Origin: Collimonas sp. PA-H2
Lineage (GTDB): Bacteria; Pseudomonadota; Gammaproteobacteria; Burkholderiales; Burkholderiaceae_D
Assembly: GCF_002564105.1 (NCBI RefSeq)
Contig: NZ_PDBX01000001.1
Location: 3,658,001 to 3,722,000, forward strand
Direction of reading: 5' to 3'
DNA length: 64,000 nucleotides
Shown here in pieces: positions 11,209 through 20,303 of the stretch; positions within the stretch are counted from its first letter, which is position 1; every line of letters starts with the position of its first letter. The translations under genes and the position numbers were made by a program. The notes under the pieces are model-generated. The model was not told where the DNA came from. It saw only the letters and a list, made by a program, of their open reading frames with translations, and did not search any database.

Positions 11209-11493
11209 TTGAAAACTGCACTAGTCGGAGATAAGAGCATCCCCGAGTTCGACAAAGACATCATGACCAACCTGCTGATCACCATCGCGGAAGAGAAGCT
11301 GGTGCGGCAAGAACAGATGCTGATCGCTGTCCTCAATGCGAAGCAAGAGATTTACCGTGTTATCGGCGCCGCCGACCGCAAGCAGTTCAACAACGCGGTG
11401 GAAGAGCTGGAAGACCTGGAGCTGAGCAATGAGCTGAAGGAAATCGACCGGGTCAAGAACGGCTACGACGCGATTTTCGGTTTAAGCGCTTAA
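11209..11493 (+). CDS. Hypothetical protein, helical
   Basis: 94 aa from a TTG start preceded by AGAGGAAAAG. The upstream ATG reading at 11152 lacks a ribosome site. The protein is charged and predicted mostly helical (IAEEKLVRQEQMLIAVLNAK), possibly coiled-coil. No family recognised; it stands alone between fbp and the DUF2726 gene. Confidence 0.6.
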   Translation: MKTALVGDKSIPEFDKDIMTNLLITIAEEKLVRQEQMLIAVLNAKQEIYRVIGAADRKQFNNAVEELEDLELSNELKEIDRVKNGYDAIFGLSA

Positions 11494-11722
11494 CGACATA
11501 GTTATCAGCATAGTTTTACCGGTTTATCGAAGCTGTCAGCGCGGCGCGCCGGCAGTTTCATGGCGACAATGGTAATTCGCGCATCCGCGCCAGCTCCTTC
11601 CCCTGCCGCTGCCATCCCTCCCGCATCTTCTCGTACTATCCCTCTAGCTTTACATTTTTGTCTTCATTATATTTCTATATGGAAATATAATGGCCGCTGC
11701 ATTCAACCAGGGGAACAGAATA

Positions 11723-12280
11723 ATGAAGGCAATCATCACACTGACGGTGCTGACGCTCATCATCTTGGCGATTATTACCGTGCTCACCAGAGAGAAGCAG
11801 GCGGCACAGCAGAATCGCCGCGAGTACATCAAGAAAAAACCTCTGTCGAACCACGAGCAAGTCCTGTACTGGCGGCTGGTCGGCGCCTTGCCGGACCATA
11901 TGGTGCTGGCGCAAGTCAGCCTGGGCCGCTGCCTGGGCACCAAGGATAGCGGCGGCCTGGATTCCATGACCTCGAAGAATCTCGATTTTGTAGTGTGCGA
12001 TAAAGCCAGTGACGTGGTTGCGGTGATCGAAATCGATACTAAAAACTACAGCTCCAAGATCGTCAGCAAGGAAGATGAAAGAAAGTACAAGGCGCTGAAA
12101 AAGGCCGGCATCGATATCATCCGCTGGCGCGCCAATTCCTTGCCCAGCGAAGCCGATATCAGGGAGCGCTTCACCTTGCTGGACCCGAGCAAGAAGCTGC
12201 GCGTGGTGAAAAGCAAAAGCCATCAGACCAGCATCTTCGGCATCGGCATCGGCAGATACCGGAATACCGGCGCCGGCTAA
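11723..12280 (+). CDS. Membrane-anchored DUF2726 protein
   Basis: 185 aa. One N-terminal membrane helix (about residues 2-22) is followed by a DUF2726 domain. The domain contains NLDFVVCDKASDVVAVIEID, where the acidic residues resemble the D...ExD/K core of PD-(D/E)XK-like folds, and RRWRA-like C-terminal contacts (DIIRWRANSLPSE). The start is chosen at 11723, with AGGGG 9 nt upstream. Role unknown; nuclease-like activity is inference from fold resemblance. Confidence 0.75.
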   Translation: MKAIITLTVLTLIILAIITVLTREKQAAQQNRREYIKKKPLSNHEQVLYWRLVGALPDHMVLAQVSLGRCLGTKDSGGLDSMTSKNLDFVVCDKASDVVAVIEIDTKNYSSKIVSKEDERKYKALKKAGIDIIRWRANSLPSEADIRERFTLLDPSKKLRVVKSKSHQTSIFGIGIGRYRNTGAG

Positions 12281-12303
12281 GCCAGCAGTGCTTGGCGCCC
12301 GGC

Positions 12304-13707
12304 TTATGCCGTAATCACGCAGTTCCTGCCCTGGTCCTTGGCGCGGTAAAGGCGTTCATCGGCGGCCCGGAATATGGTGTCGATCGTAGTGCCGTCGAGC
12401 CCGAACTGGGACACGCCGATACTCACCGTCAGCGTCAGCTTGGGAATCAGGATGCTTTCGAATACGGCGTTTTCGGTCGCCGAACGGATCCGTTCCCCTA
12501 TCGTCACCGCCAGTTCCTGCGTCGCCAGCGGCAGCAATACCATGAACTCTTCGCCGCCCATGCGCGCCACGCTATCGTAGGGACGGATCTGTTCCGTGCA
12601 TTTCTGCACGAAGCCCTGCAGTACCTGGTCCCCCACCTGATGGCCGTAACGGTCGTTGATCGCCTTGAAATTATCCAGGTCCAGCGCCAGCAATGCGAAT
12701 GACAGATTATCGCGCTTGGCCCGGGCGATCTCGGCATCGACCCGTTCGATGAAGTGACGGCGGTTGGCGGCGCCGGTGAGCGGATCGGTCGATGCCAGGT
12801 GCTCCAGCATCTGGTTGCTGCGCTGCAGTTCCTGCAGAGCGTTTTCGGTCCTCACCATGGCCATCGCCAGGCGGTTCACCATCTCTTCCTGGTTATAGAT
12901 ATTGGCGAACGAGCGCGTGGTGTGGAACGCCTTGACGATGCCGTAGCTGAGGATGAAAAAGCCGCCGGCAAAGATCGCGTGCGCCAGCCACCACATATGA
13001 TTCCACGGCTTGCCGAGAATGAAGGCTAGCGAGGACAGGCCAAACAAGGCGATGGAGATCCCGAAAATCGTCATCAGCGGTGAGCGGATCCGCCCTATCA
13101 GCATGACGGTGAGGTTGATCGCCGCAAACATCAACGCGCCTCCCTCCATCGCCAGCCGCAATGCCGGGCTGCTTGCGATCGGCGAACTGGCGGCAATCGC
13201 CACCGCCACGTCAATCACCAGAAACGCCGCTATCCAGGCCAGCCATGTGCGCGGATTGGTCCGTTGTACGGGGGTGTCGGGTTCCTGGTTGAAGGACAAT
13301 AAACCGATCAGCAGCAGGATCGCCATCGCCAGCCGCGAGGCGGGGCCATACAGCAGGAACAGCCAGATATTATGGTGCGCCAGGCCGGTGAATGCGCCGT
13401 GCAGCACATAGATCAGGGTGAAGCCGAGGAAGCCCAGAGTCAGCCAGCGCAGCAGCGGTTCTCCCGACGACAGATAGCAGCGCCAGCTGACATAGGTAAC
13501 GAACAGGCCTTCGATGGTGGCGCCGGTAATCGCGATTTCATGGAACAGGTGATTTTCGAATTTGAGCGTCGGATCCTGGAAAAAATACAGGTAGGCGATC
13601 AGAAAGGCTGGCGACAGGGCGAAGCCGGCGATCAGGAAAGCGGCATAGATTTTGGTAACCCGGCGAATGGTTTCAGGCCGTTCGCCGATTTTTGCGCTCA
13701 TGTCCAT
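12304..13707 (-). CDS. Membrane diguanylate cyclase (GGDEF)
   Basis: 467 aa. An N-terminal region of about eight hydrophobic helices (residues 20-265) is followed by a short coiled linker and a GGDEF domain with active-site GGEEF (RMGGEEFMVLLPL). It predicts synthesis of cyclic-di-GMP at the inner membrane in response to an unknown signal. The start is chosen at 13707, six nucleotides after an AAGG; ATGs at 13713 and 13701 are alternatives. It stands alone, divergent from the MazG-like gene. Confidence 0.9.
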   Translation of the reverse strand: MDMSAKIGERPETIRRVTKIYAAFLIAGFALSPAFLIAYLYFFQDPTLKFENHLFHEIAITGATIEGLFVTYVSWRCYLSSGEPLLRWLTLGFLGFTLIYVLHGAFTGLAHHNIWLFLLYGPASRLAMAILLLIGLLSFNQEPDTPVQRTNPRTWLAWIAAFLVIDVAVAIAASSPIASSPALRLAMEGGALMFAAINLTVMLIGRIRSPLMTIFGISIALFGLSSLAFILGKPWNHMWWLAHAIFAGGFFILSYGIVKAFHTTRSFANIYNQEEMVNRLAMAMVRTENALQELQRSNQMLEHLASTDPLTGAANRRHFIERVDAEIARAKRDNLSFALLALDLDNFKAINDRYGHQVGDQVLQGFVQKCTEQIRPYDSVARMGGEEFMVLLPLATQELAVTIGERIRSATENAVFESILIPKLTLTVSIGVSQFGLDGTTIDTIFRAADERLYRAKDQGRNCVITA

Positions 13708-13935
13708 ATGCATCCTTGGTCCAGATGATAATTCCGTCAGGTAACGGCGGCACGGCAGTTCACAAAATGTCTGTAGGAACATGTTCCTATACGCAAGGTA
13801 ACAAAGATTTTCCTGTTTCGATAGGGTTTTGTGTGGAATCGATTGTTAATCTATTACTTTTAACAGTCGGAGCAGGATCGTATTTTTGTCCCGGCTGCAT
13901 ATATGATGTCGGGAAATTCAACAGGGAGTTTCAGC

Positions 13936-14322
13936 ATGAGTGATCAGCCAGGCAAGGGTGAATACGGGGGCGAATTTGCCAAACTGCGCGAGGAAATTCG
14001 CGTTTTCGTCGACGAGCGCGACTGGGACCAGTTTCATACCCCGAAAAACCTGTCGTCCGCACTATGCGTCGAGGCGGCCGAACTGCTGGAACATTTTCAA
14101 TGGCTGCAAACCGGCAGCAGCGAGGAACTTGGCCCGGACAAGCTGCAGCAGGTCGGGCATGAAATGGCCGATGTGCTGGTTTATCTGATCCGGCTGGCTG
14201 ATAAGCTGGATATCGATCTCAACGCGGCAGTGGCAGAAAAAATGGTGCTTAACCGTGCCAAGTATCCGGCCGATCAAGTGCGCGGCGATGCGCGCAAATA
14301 CTACGAATACAAAAATCCCTGA
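13936..14322 (+). CDS. MazG-like nucleotide pyrophosphohydrolase
   Basis: 128 aa. The all-alpha NTP-PPase signature is clear: EAAELLEHFQW (first metal-binding helix) and EMADVLVYLIRLADKLDIDL (second). Length and layout match the dCTPP1/RS21-C6 branch that cleaves non-canonical or excess (d)NTPs to monophosphates. The start at 13936 has AGGGAG upstream; the longer frame adds 11 residues without a site. Confidence 0.87.
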   Translation: MSDQPGKGEYGGEFAKLREEIRVFVDERDWDQFHTPKNLSSALCVEAAELLEHFQWLQTGSSEELGPDKLQQVGHEMADVLVYLIRLADKLDIDLNAAVAEKMVLNRAKYPADQVRGDARKYYEYKNP

Positions 14323-14357
14323 CGCTTCCGCAGGTCGGGTGGCCGTTGCGCCATCAG

Positions 14358-14795
14358 TCAGCCGTGGACATTGGCCTTAGGGCGATGCGGGCGAACCGGC
14401 TTGGCCAGTTTGTCTGGCGCCAAGGCGTCTGCATTCAGGCACTCGCCTTCGGCCCAGCTGTCACGCAGCGTGACGCGTAGGGCCAGCAAGTGTTGCTGCT
14501 GCTGGCGCAAGGTACCCATGAGCTGTTCAATCTCTTGCAGCCGGCCGTCCAGCTTGCTCAGCAACTCATCTTTGGCCAGGTCCTCGTGACTGGCAAATAC
14601 GCTGCGTATCGCATCCAGCGAAAAGCCCAGCCCCTGCGCCATCTGGATCCGCCGCAGACGTTCCACAGCTGCATCGGCATATTCGCGATAGCCGTTGGCG
14701 CCGCGTTGCGCCTTGGGCAGCAGGCCGCTTTGCTCGTAGTAGCGGATGGCGGAGGGCGCCACGCCGGTTTTTTCCGCCAGTTCCCCGATCTTCAT
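14358..14795 (-). CDS. MerR-family transcriptional regulator
   Basis: 145 aa. An N-terminal winged helix (MKIGELAEKTGVAPSAIRYY...GYREY) is followed by the MerR dimerisation helix. Only one cysteine is present (in EGECLNA), so it is unlikely to be a classical metal sensor. It is divergent from an Old-Yellow-Enzyme-like reductase, and the gap holds a MerR-type promoter, so it probably activates that gene and represses itself. Confidence 0.9.
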   Translation of the reverse strand: MKIGELAEKTGVAPSAIRYYEQSGLLPKAQRGANGYREYADAAVERLRRIQMAQGLGFSLDAIRSVFASHEDLAKDELLSKLDGRLQEIEQLMGTLRQQQQHLLALRVTLRDSWAEGECLNADALAPDKLAKPVRPHRPKANVHG

Positions 14796-14800
14796 AATGC

Positions 14801-14831
14801 TTGACCTTCAAGTTGACTTTAAACTTAGGAT
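14801..14831 (+). promoter_or_regulatory. MerR-type promoter with 19-bp spacer and operator dyad
   Basis: The -35 TTGACC (14801-14806) and -10 TAGGAT (14826-14831) are separated by exactly 19 bp, the hallmark of MerR-controlled promoters. The spacer holds the inverted repeat AAGTT-N7-AACTT (14810-14826). It points to the reductase gene at 14865 and abuts the merR-like start codon. Confidence 0.8.
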
Positions 14832-14864
14832 ACAGTATTTCCACCTTTCGTTGACGGATCCGCC

Positions 14865-16100
14865 ATGCAATCAGCCCTGTTTTCAAGCTTGCAACTACCG
14901 AATGGCAGCGTGCTGCCCAACCGCCTGGCCAAGGCCGCCATGGAAGAAAACATGGCCGATGTGGGACAGCTGCCCGGTCCGGCGATACGGCGTTTGTACC
15001 AGGCCTGGGCCGAGGGCGGCGCCGGGCTGATCATCACCGGCAACGTCATGATCGACGGCGCGGCGCTGACCGGTCCGGGCGGTATCGTGCTGGAAGCCGA
15101 CACCCCGTTGGAGCTTTTCAGGCAATGGGCCGACGCCGCCAAGCACAAGGGCGCGCAAGTGTGGATGCAGATCAACCATCCAGGCCGCCAGGTGATGGCG
15201 GCCATGGGCGGCCGCGCCTGGGCGCCTTCGGCGGTGGCGCTGGACATGGGCAAGCACAGCAAGCTGTTTGTGCAGCCGAAAGCCATGAGCGGCGCCGAGA
15301 TTGAGGAAGTGGTCGGCCGTTTCGCCGCCACTGCCGCCGCCGCTGAGCGCGCCGGCTTCAACGGCGTCGAGATTCACGCCGCGCATGGCTACCTGATATC
15401 GCAGTTCCTGTCGCCGCTCAGCAATCAGCGCCAGGATGACTGGGGCGGCGGCCTGGCCAACCGGGCGCGTCTGTTGCTGGATGTGGTGCGCGCGGTAAGA
15501 GCAACAGTCTCGGCCGGGTTTTGCGTGGCGGTGAAGCTGAACTCCGCCGATTTCCAGCGCGGCGGCTTTACCGAAGACGATGCGCGGCAAGTGATTCTGT
15601 GGCTGAACGAACTCTCCGTGGACCTGGTCGAGCTGTCTGGCGGCAGCTATGAAAGCCCGGCCATGCAAGGAAAAACCGCCGATGGCCGCAGCCTGGCGCG
15701 CGAAGCCTATTTCCTAGAGTTCGCCAAAGAACTGGCCGGCGTTGCCCGCATGCCGCTGATGACCACCGGCGGCATCCGGCGCAGGGCGGTTGCCGAGCAA
15801 GTGCTGGCTGGAGGAGTAGCCGTGGCTGGCATGGCCACCGCACTGGCGCTGGCGCCTGACCTGCCGGCGCAATGGCGGGCCGGCGGCGATCAGGCTGCGC
15901 ACAGTCCGCAAGTCGACTGGAAAGACCAGGTCATGGCGGCAGTGGCGCGCATGGCCCTGGTCAAGCGCCGCTTGCGCTTGCTGGGCGCCAGCCGCAGCAT
16001 GAGCGGCAATCATTCACCGTTGCTGAGCCTGATCGTCGACCAGCTGCGTACGCGGCGGCTGACGCGGCGCTACCGGCGCTGGTCGCAGGCGCGCGCCTGA
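14865..16100 (+). CDS. NADH:flavin oxidoreductase, Old Yellow Enzyme-like
   Basis: 411 aa FMN-dependent TIM barrel. Visible are the N-terminal LPNRLAKAAMEE segment, the HPGRQ substrate loop (about residues 105-109), the FNGVEIHAAHGYLISQFLSP strand-helix (about 163-182) with the NQRQDDWGG motif, and TTGGIR phosphate-binding residues near 303. It reduces activated alkenes; the substrate is unknown. Control by the adjacent MerR protein suggests a role in electrophile or redox stress (inference). Confidence 0.9.
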   Translation: MQSALFSSLQLPNGSVLPNRLAKAAMEENMADVGQLPGPAIRRLYQAWAEGGAGLIITGNVMIDGAALTGPGGIVLEADTPLELFRQWADAAKHKGAQVWMQINHPGRQVMAAMGGRAWAPSAVALDMGKHSKLFVQPKAMSGAEIEEVVGRFAATAAAAERAGFNGVEIHAAHGYLISQFLSPLSNQRQDDWGGGLANRARLLLDVVRAVRATVSAGFCVAVKLNSADFQRGGFTEDDARQVILWLNELSVDLVELSGGSYESPAMQGKTADGRSLAREAYFLEFAKELAGVARMPLMTTGGIRRRAVAEQVLAGGVAVAGMATALALAPDLPAQWRAGGDQAAHSPQVDWKDQVMAAVARMALVKRRLRLLGASRSMSGNHSPLLSLIVDQLRTRRLTRRYRRWSQARA

Positions 16101-16113
16101 AGCGTGCATGCGC

Positions 16114-16974
16114 TTATAAGGTGATGGTGCCGCGACCCAGTTCGATGACATTGCCGCCCACCTGGATCGCGGCGTCGGCCGTTACTTGCAGGCGCAGCAG
16201 GCAAGGGCGCTTGACCGCCGCACCCTGTTCAATCTGGTATTGCAGCGGCAGCGCATGGCCCTTGGCGATCAGCCAGCCGCCGAGATTGGCGCAGGCCGAG
16301 CCGGTGCCGGGATCCTCGGCCACGCCGCCGCCGGCCTTGGCGAAGAAGTAACGTGATACCACCCGGCCCGGACGCTCAGGATCGAAAGCAAACACATAGA
16401 CTGTCTTACGTTCCAGGCTGCTGACCGGCCAGGCATCGAGCTGCCCGCTGTCGGGACAGGCGCGCTGTACCGCATCGACGCTGCGCAGCGCCACCAATAA
16501 CTGATCGCTGCCGGTGTCCACCCATAAAGGCGCGTCCAGCACCTCATCCGGATGCAAGCCTAGCAATGCCGCCATCGCGGTGCTTGTCATGTTCTCCGGT
16601 GCGGTCTTCAAGCCGTCCGGCTGCGGCGCGGTCAAGGTCCAGACATTACCTTCCGCGCGTACCGGCACCACGCCGGCCTTGAATTCCAGCGTCAAGGCAT
16701 CGCCAGTGCCGGCCAGCTCCCGCACCACCTGGGCCGTGCCCAGCGTCGGATGGCCGGCAAAGCGCATTTCATAGTCGGGCGTGAAGATGCGCACCTTTGC
16801 ATCGGCCTGTTCCGAAGGCAGGATGAAGGTGGTTTCCGAGAGGTTGAACTGCAACGCCAGCGCCCGCATGGTGGCGTCGTCCATGCCGCGTGCATCTTCA
16901 AATACGCACAGCTGGTTGCCGCCGAAAGTGGATTCCGCGAAAACGTTGAGGAGCCGGAAGGCATAAGTGCTCAT
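16114..16974 (-). CDS. PhzF family isomerase/epimerase
   Basis: 286 aa, normal for PhzF-fold proteins (two diaminopimelate-epimerase-like halves). The N-terminal half has FGGNQLCVFEDA and the family SETTFI segment with the likely catalytic Glu; the C-terminal half has EDPGTGSACANLGGWL. No phenazine genes are nearby, so this is probably an orphan isomerase of unknown substrate. It converges on the reductase gene with 13 bp between them. Confidence 0.9.
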   Translation of the reverse strand: MSTYAFRLLNVFAESTFGGNQLCVFEDARGMDDATMRALALQFNLSETTFILPSEQADAKVRIFTPDYEMRFAGHPTLGTAQVVRELAGTGDALTLEFKAGVVPVRAEGNVWTLTAPQPDGLKTAPENMTSTAMAALLGLHPDEVLDAPLWVDTGSDQLLVALRSVDAVQRACPDSGQLDAWPVSSLERKTVYVFAFDPERPGRVVSRYFFAKAGGGVAEDPGTGSACANLGGWLIAKGHALPLQYQIEQGAAVKRPCLLRLQVTADAAIQVGGNVIELGRGTITL

Positions 16975-17185
16975 GGATGTCCTGTGGTTCTGTAGTGAGT
17001 TGAAAAAGGAGTTGAAAAAACTGCACGCCCTGTACCTGCGTGCGATTCTTGCGCAAGGGCGAAAACGCTATCCTACCGCACGGAGCATGTGGTTTTCAGG
17101 TATTTCCTTGACAATATCAGCAACATGGCGCACAAGTTTACCTTGTGCCGATCCATCGTTCATCGGTCAGCGGAGGCTCCAAAAA

Positions 17186-18184
17186 ATGGACTTCAATTTA
17201 CCCGAGTTGATCGAGCTGGAGCGCATCATCCAGGAAGGCCGGCCTTACCTGGACAGCAGGATTGTGTGCGACATCGAACTGAAGGGACATCGCTTCCCGG
17301 TCTATGTCCTCAGCATCGGCAGCAAGGACCCGGCTGCGCCCGCGGTCGGCTTCTTCGGCGGCGTGCACGGCCTCGAAAAGATCGGCACCCGGGTATTGCT
17401 GGCCTTCTTGCGCAGCTTGCTGTCGCGTATGAAATGGGATGCGGTGCTGCATCACCAGCTGGCCTCGGTGCGCCTGGTTTTCATGCCGCTGGTCAATCCC
17501 GCAGGCATGTGGGACAGCACCCGCTGCAATCCGCGCGGCGTCGACCTGATGCGCAATGCCCCGGTCGATGCCAGCGAGAGGGTACACTTCCTGCTGGGCG
17601 GGCAACGCATCAGCGCACGCCTGCCATGGTATCGCGGCGTCAGCGATGCGCCGATGGAAGCCGAAGCCCAGGCACTTTGCAGCGTGGTGCGGGAAGAGCT
17701 GATGAGCCGCGAGTTCAGCATCGCCCTGGATTGCCATTCCGGCTTCGGCGCCAAGGACCGCATCTGGTTTCCTTACGCGCACAGCCGCACGCCGATTCGC
17801 CATTTGCCCGAAATTCTCGCCCTTGCCGATTTGTTCAACCAGACCTATCGCGAGCACAATTATCTGTTCGAAGCCCAAAACTCTCAGTACCTGACCCATG
17901 GCGACCTGTGGGATTACCTGTACTTGCAGATGCCGCCCGGCGGCGGCCAGGTATTTCTCCCGCTCACGCTGGAGATGGGATCCTGGCTATGGGTAAAGGA
18001 AAATCCGCGCCAGCTGTTTTCCCGGCAGGGGATGTTCAATCCCAGATCGCCCAGCCGCTTGCATCGAGTGCTGCGCAGCCATCTGATCTGGTTTGAATTC
18101 CTGACCCATGCCGCCAGCGCCCACAAGAACTGGATACCGGCCGGTTCCGCGAGTGCTGCGCAAAGCGCTGCCTGCCATGAGTAA
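17186..18184 (+). CDS. M14-type zinc peptidase / aspartoacylase-like protein
   Basis: 332 aa. Zinc ligands are visible as HGLE (His61, Glu64) and DCHSG (His near 183), with a conserved LVNPAGM block and CNPRGVDLMRN between. The order fits the M14/succinylglutamate desuccinylase superfamily; peptide or amide substrate is unknown. The start at 17186 follows GGAGG. It overlaps the next gene by 8 nt (ATGAGTAA), so the two are translationally coupled. Confidence 0.85.
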   Translation: MDFNLPELIELERIIQEGRPYLDSRIVCDIELKGHRFPVYVLSIGSKDPAAPAVGFFGGVHGLEKIGTRVLLAFLRSLLSRMKWDAVLHHQLASVRLVFMPLVNPAGMWDSTRCNPRGVDLMRNAPVDASERVHFLLGGQRISARLPWYRGVSDAPMEAEAQALCSVVREELMSREFSIALDCHSGFGAKDRIWFPYAHSRTPIRHLPEILALADLFNQTYREHNYLFEAQNSQYLTHGDLWDYLYLQMPPGGGQVFLPLTLEMGSWLWVKENPRQLFSRQGMFNPRSPSRLHRVLRSHLIWFEFLTHAASAHKNWIPAGSASAAQSAACHE

Positions 18185-18986
18185 GTGGGTGTTCCTGCGC
18201 GGGTTGATGCGGGAGGCACGGCACTGGGGCGAATTTCCGGAGCTATTCCGGGCAACGGTGCCAGAGGCTGACATCACACTGCTCGATCTGCCCGGCAATG
18301 GCCGCCTGCATCAGGAGCGGAGCCCGGCGCGCGTGGAAGACATGACCGAAGCCTGCCGCCGCCAGCTTCTGAGCCAGGGCATTTTGCCGCCTTATTATTT
18401 GTTTGCCTTGTCGCTAGGCGCCATGGTCGCTGTCGACTGGGCCGCGCGCTATCCACAGGAAGTGGCGGGCTGCGTACTGCTCAATACCAGCCTGCGGCCG
18501 GTCAGCCCGTTCTACCAGCGCCTCAGGCCGCGCAACTATCCGGCACTGCTGACCCTTGCCATGCCGGGACTGCGCCAGCGCAATTTCGCCAGACAGGAAA
18601 GCCTGCTGCTACAGCTGACCAGCAATCGCTGCGCTACTCAAGCGGACGTGCTGACAGCTTGGATCGGTTATCAGTGCGACCACCCGGTCAGTTACAGCAA
18701 TGCCTGGCGCCAGCTGTACGCCGCGATGCGTTACCGCGCGCCGCGACATGCGCCGTCGATGCCGCTGCTGATCCTGGCCGGCGGCGCCGACCGCCTGATC
18801 GATCCGCGCTGCTCGCACAACCTTGCGCGTCTGTGGCAGGCGCCGCTGGCGGAGCAGGCTGCGGCCGGTCACGACCTGACGCTAGATGCCGGGGATTGGG
18901 TCGCTGAACAGGTGCAGAACTGGCTTGCCGCGATGCTGGCTCAGGCTGGGGAAAACGCCGAGGCCGGCTTTGTATCACTTGATTAA
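18177..18986 (+). CDS. Alpha/beta hydrolase
   Basis: 269 aa. The nucleophile elbow is ALSLGA (Ser79), the acid lies in GGADRLIDP (near 205), and the His in AAGHDLTLD (near 235). Overlap with the M14 gene suggests a joint role. The last codons and stop lie in a repeat that recurs at 24142-24243, where a diverged copy of the hydrolase C-terminus is found. Substrate unknown. Confidence 0.87.
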   Translation: MSKWVFLRGLMREARHWGEFPELFRATVPEADITLLDLPGNGRLHQERSPARVEDMTEACRRQLLSQGILPPYYLFALSLGAMVAVDWAARYPQEVAGCVLLNTSLRPVSPFYQRLRPRNYPALLTLAMPGLRQRNFARQESLLLQLTSNRCATQADVLTAWIGYQCDHPVSYSNAWRQLYAAMRYRAPRHAPSMPLLILAGGADRLIDPRCSHNLARLWQAPLAEQAAAGHDLTLDAGDWVAEQVQNWLAAMLAQAGENAEAGFVSLD

Positions 18987-19060
18987 CACCAAGTAGGCCC
19001 GGCTCTGATACAATTTCGCCGCAGCCGGTCCAGGCTGCGCGTTGTCTCGCCATAGTTCAA
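18971..19060. repeat. tRNA-Arg upstream repeat, copy A, ending in a tRNA 5' fragment
   Basis: Closely matches 24229-24316 (copy B, upstream of and into the functional tRNA-Arg) and, by eye, about five positions in six match 23101-23176 (copy C, inside a dead integrase). The last 16 bases (19045-19060, TCTCGCCATAGTTCAA) equal the start of the tRNA, after which homology stops abruptly. This is an attachment-site scar at the left edge of the island. Confidence 0.85.
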
Positions 19061-19297
19061 GGGGATATTCTCCATATAGTTACTGGCCTCGCGACCCGCT
19101 CGTATCAATCCTGTATCACCCACTTTCCCGGTTAGTTCAAAATCAGCAGCATGAGAAGTGCTTTGGCGCGTCCCCGCTGCTCGTAAAAAGTGCGTGAGTT
19201 TTCTCCCGGCAGAACTAAAGGAAGCTTGACAGACGAAATTCAAAGCTTAATATTATCTAAAGTTATTACCTAAAAGAAATTATCCCAGGGAGGGATC
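19061..19297. other. Non-coding left end of the island
   Basis: AT-richer than the flanking core. No convincing gene or RNA seen. The last 60 bp likely hold the promoter and the strong CAGGGAGGG ribosome site of the lipoprotein gene. Confidence 0.4.
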
Positions 19298-20089
19298 ATG
19301 AAATCGACAGGCTTCGGTGCGCTTTGCGTTTTAGCGGCAATCACTCTTTCAGGCTGTGCAAATCTTCGCAAGATTACGGCTCCGGACGATGAAAACTCGC
19401 TAAGTGGTGCTGGTTCGATCTTGCGAGCATCAAACAGCAACCACGAGAATAGTTCCGATGGTTTTGAGACAATCGATCTTGAGAATTTGTTGACTGCCTA
19501 TGGATTGCCACTCACGATATCGGCCGCCGATATTGCCACCGACGAATACAAGTACCGTCGCAACAACCTACAAGAGCGCCTTATTGCGGCATCTAACCAA
19601 CGATGTGGAGCGTATATCCGGACGCTTCTTTCTTCAAAATCTCAAACGCAGTCAGTTTGGACGACACTATCTTTGCTCTTCTCAGGTGCCGCGTCGGTTG
19701 TTCCCGGTGCGCAGGCCGCCAAGTATTTCGCAGCCAGCAGTACTGCATCAATAGGTATTTTGAGTACCTATAATGAAGCATACTTCAACAATCTGGCTAT
19801 GAATGTGATCTCGACTGGTATCACAAAAAAGAGAGAAGGCATTCAGACCAGCATTTTCAACGCTCAAAAACTGAGCCTCGTCGACTATCCCGTGAACGCT
19901 GCGATCTCCGATGCGCTCAGCTACCACAGTGCATGCAGCATCATTGCTGGAATGGAAGTGGCTGCGCATGCAACCGGGAAAGCAGACGTTAAAGAGTTTT
20001 TACTCACTCGCATTGCAATTCCTCCCGCTGCGCCTACGACTACGCCTGATGCTCCTGCTCCTGCTCCTGCCGCGAAACAAGTAAAGTGA
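19298..20089 (+). CDS. Hypothetical lipoprotein of the island
   Basis: 263 aa. The signal peptide with lipobox LSGC (Cys20) predicts membrane anchoring. The mature part is Ser/Ala-rich, includes a hydrophobic stretch (about residues 125-150, LSLLFSGAASVVPGAQAAKY) and ends in an Ala/Pro-rich tail. The ribosome site AGGGAGG is strong. No family recognised. It is followed by an AbiV-like gene, so it may be part of a defence cassette, but that is only contextual. Confidence 0.7.
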   Translation: MKSTGFGALCVLAAITLSGCANLRKITAPDDENSLSGAGSILRASNSNHENSSDGFETIDLENLLTAYGLPLTISAADIATDEYKYRRNNLQERLIAASNQRCGAYIRTLLSSKSQTQSVWTTLSLLFSGAASVVPGAQAAKYFAASSTASIGILSTYNEAYFNNLAMNVISTGITKKREGIQTSIFNAQKLSLVDYPVNAAISDALSYHSACSIIAGMEVAAHATGKADVKEFLLTRIAIPPAAPTTTPDAPAPAPAAKQVK

Positions 20090-20303
20090 CTACGGCCGCT
20101 AAGCACGCTGTCTGCAATCGGCCGGGCTCTTAGAGTTGAACTTCCGCGCCGGCAGTCATTGGCCGGCTCGACTCGTTTCGCTGGTATTTTTCATGTTCAC
20201 TAAGGGCTTGTGGCGACCGGCAGCATCCGGCGCCAACGTCAGCCATTCGACATCACGGCGTGGATCGTCGACAATCGAGTCTCCCATTTCCTGGACGACT
20301 CTA

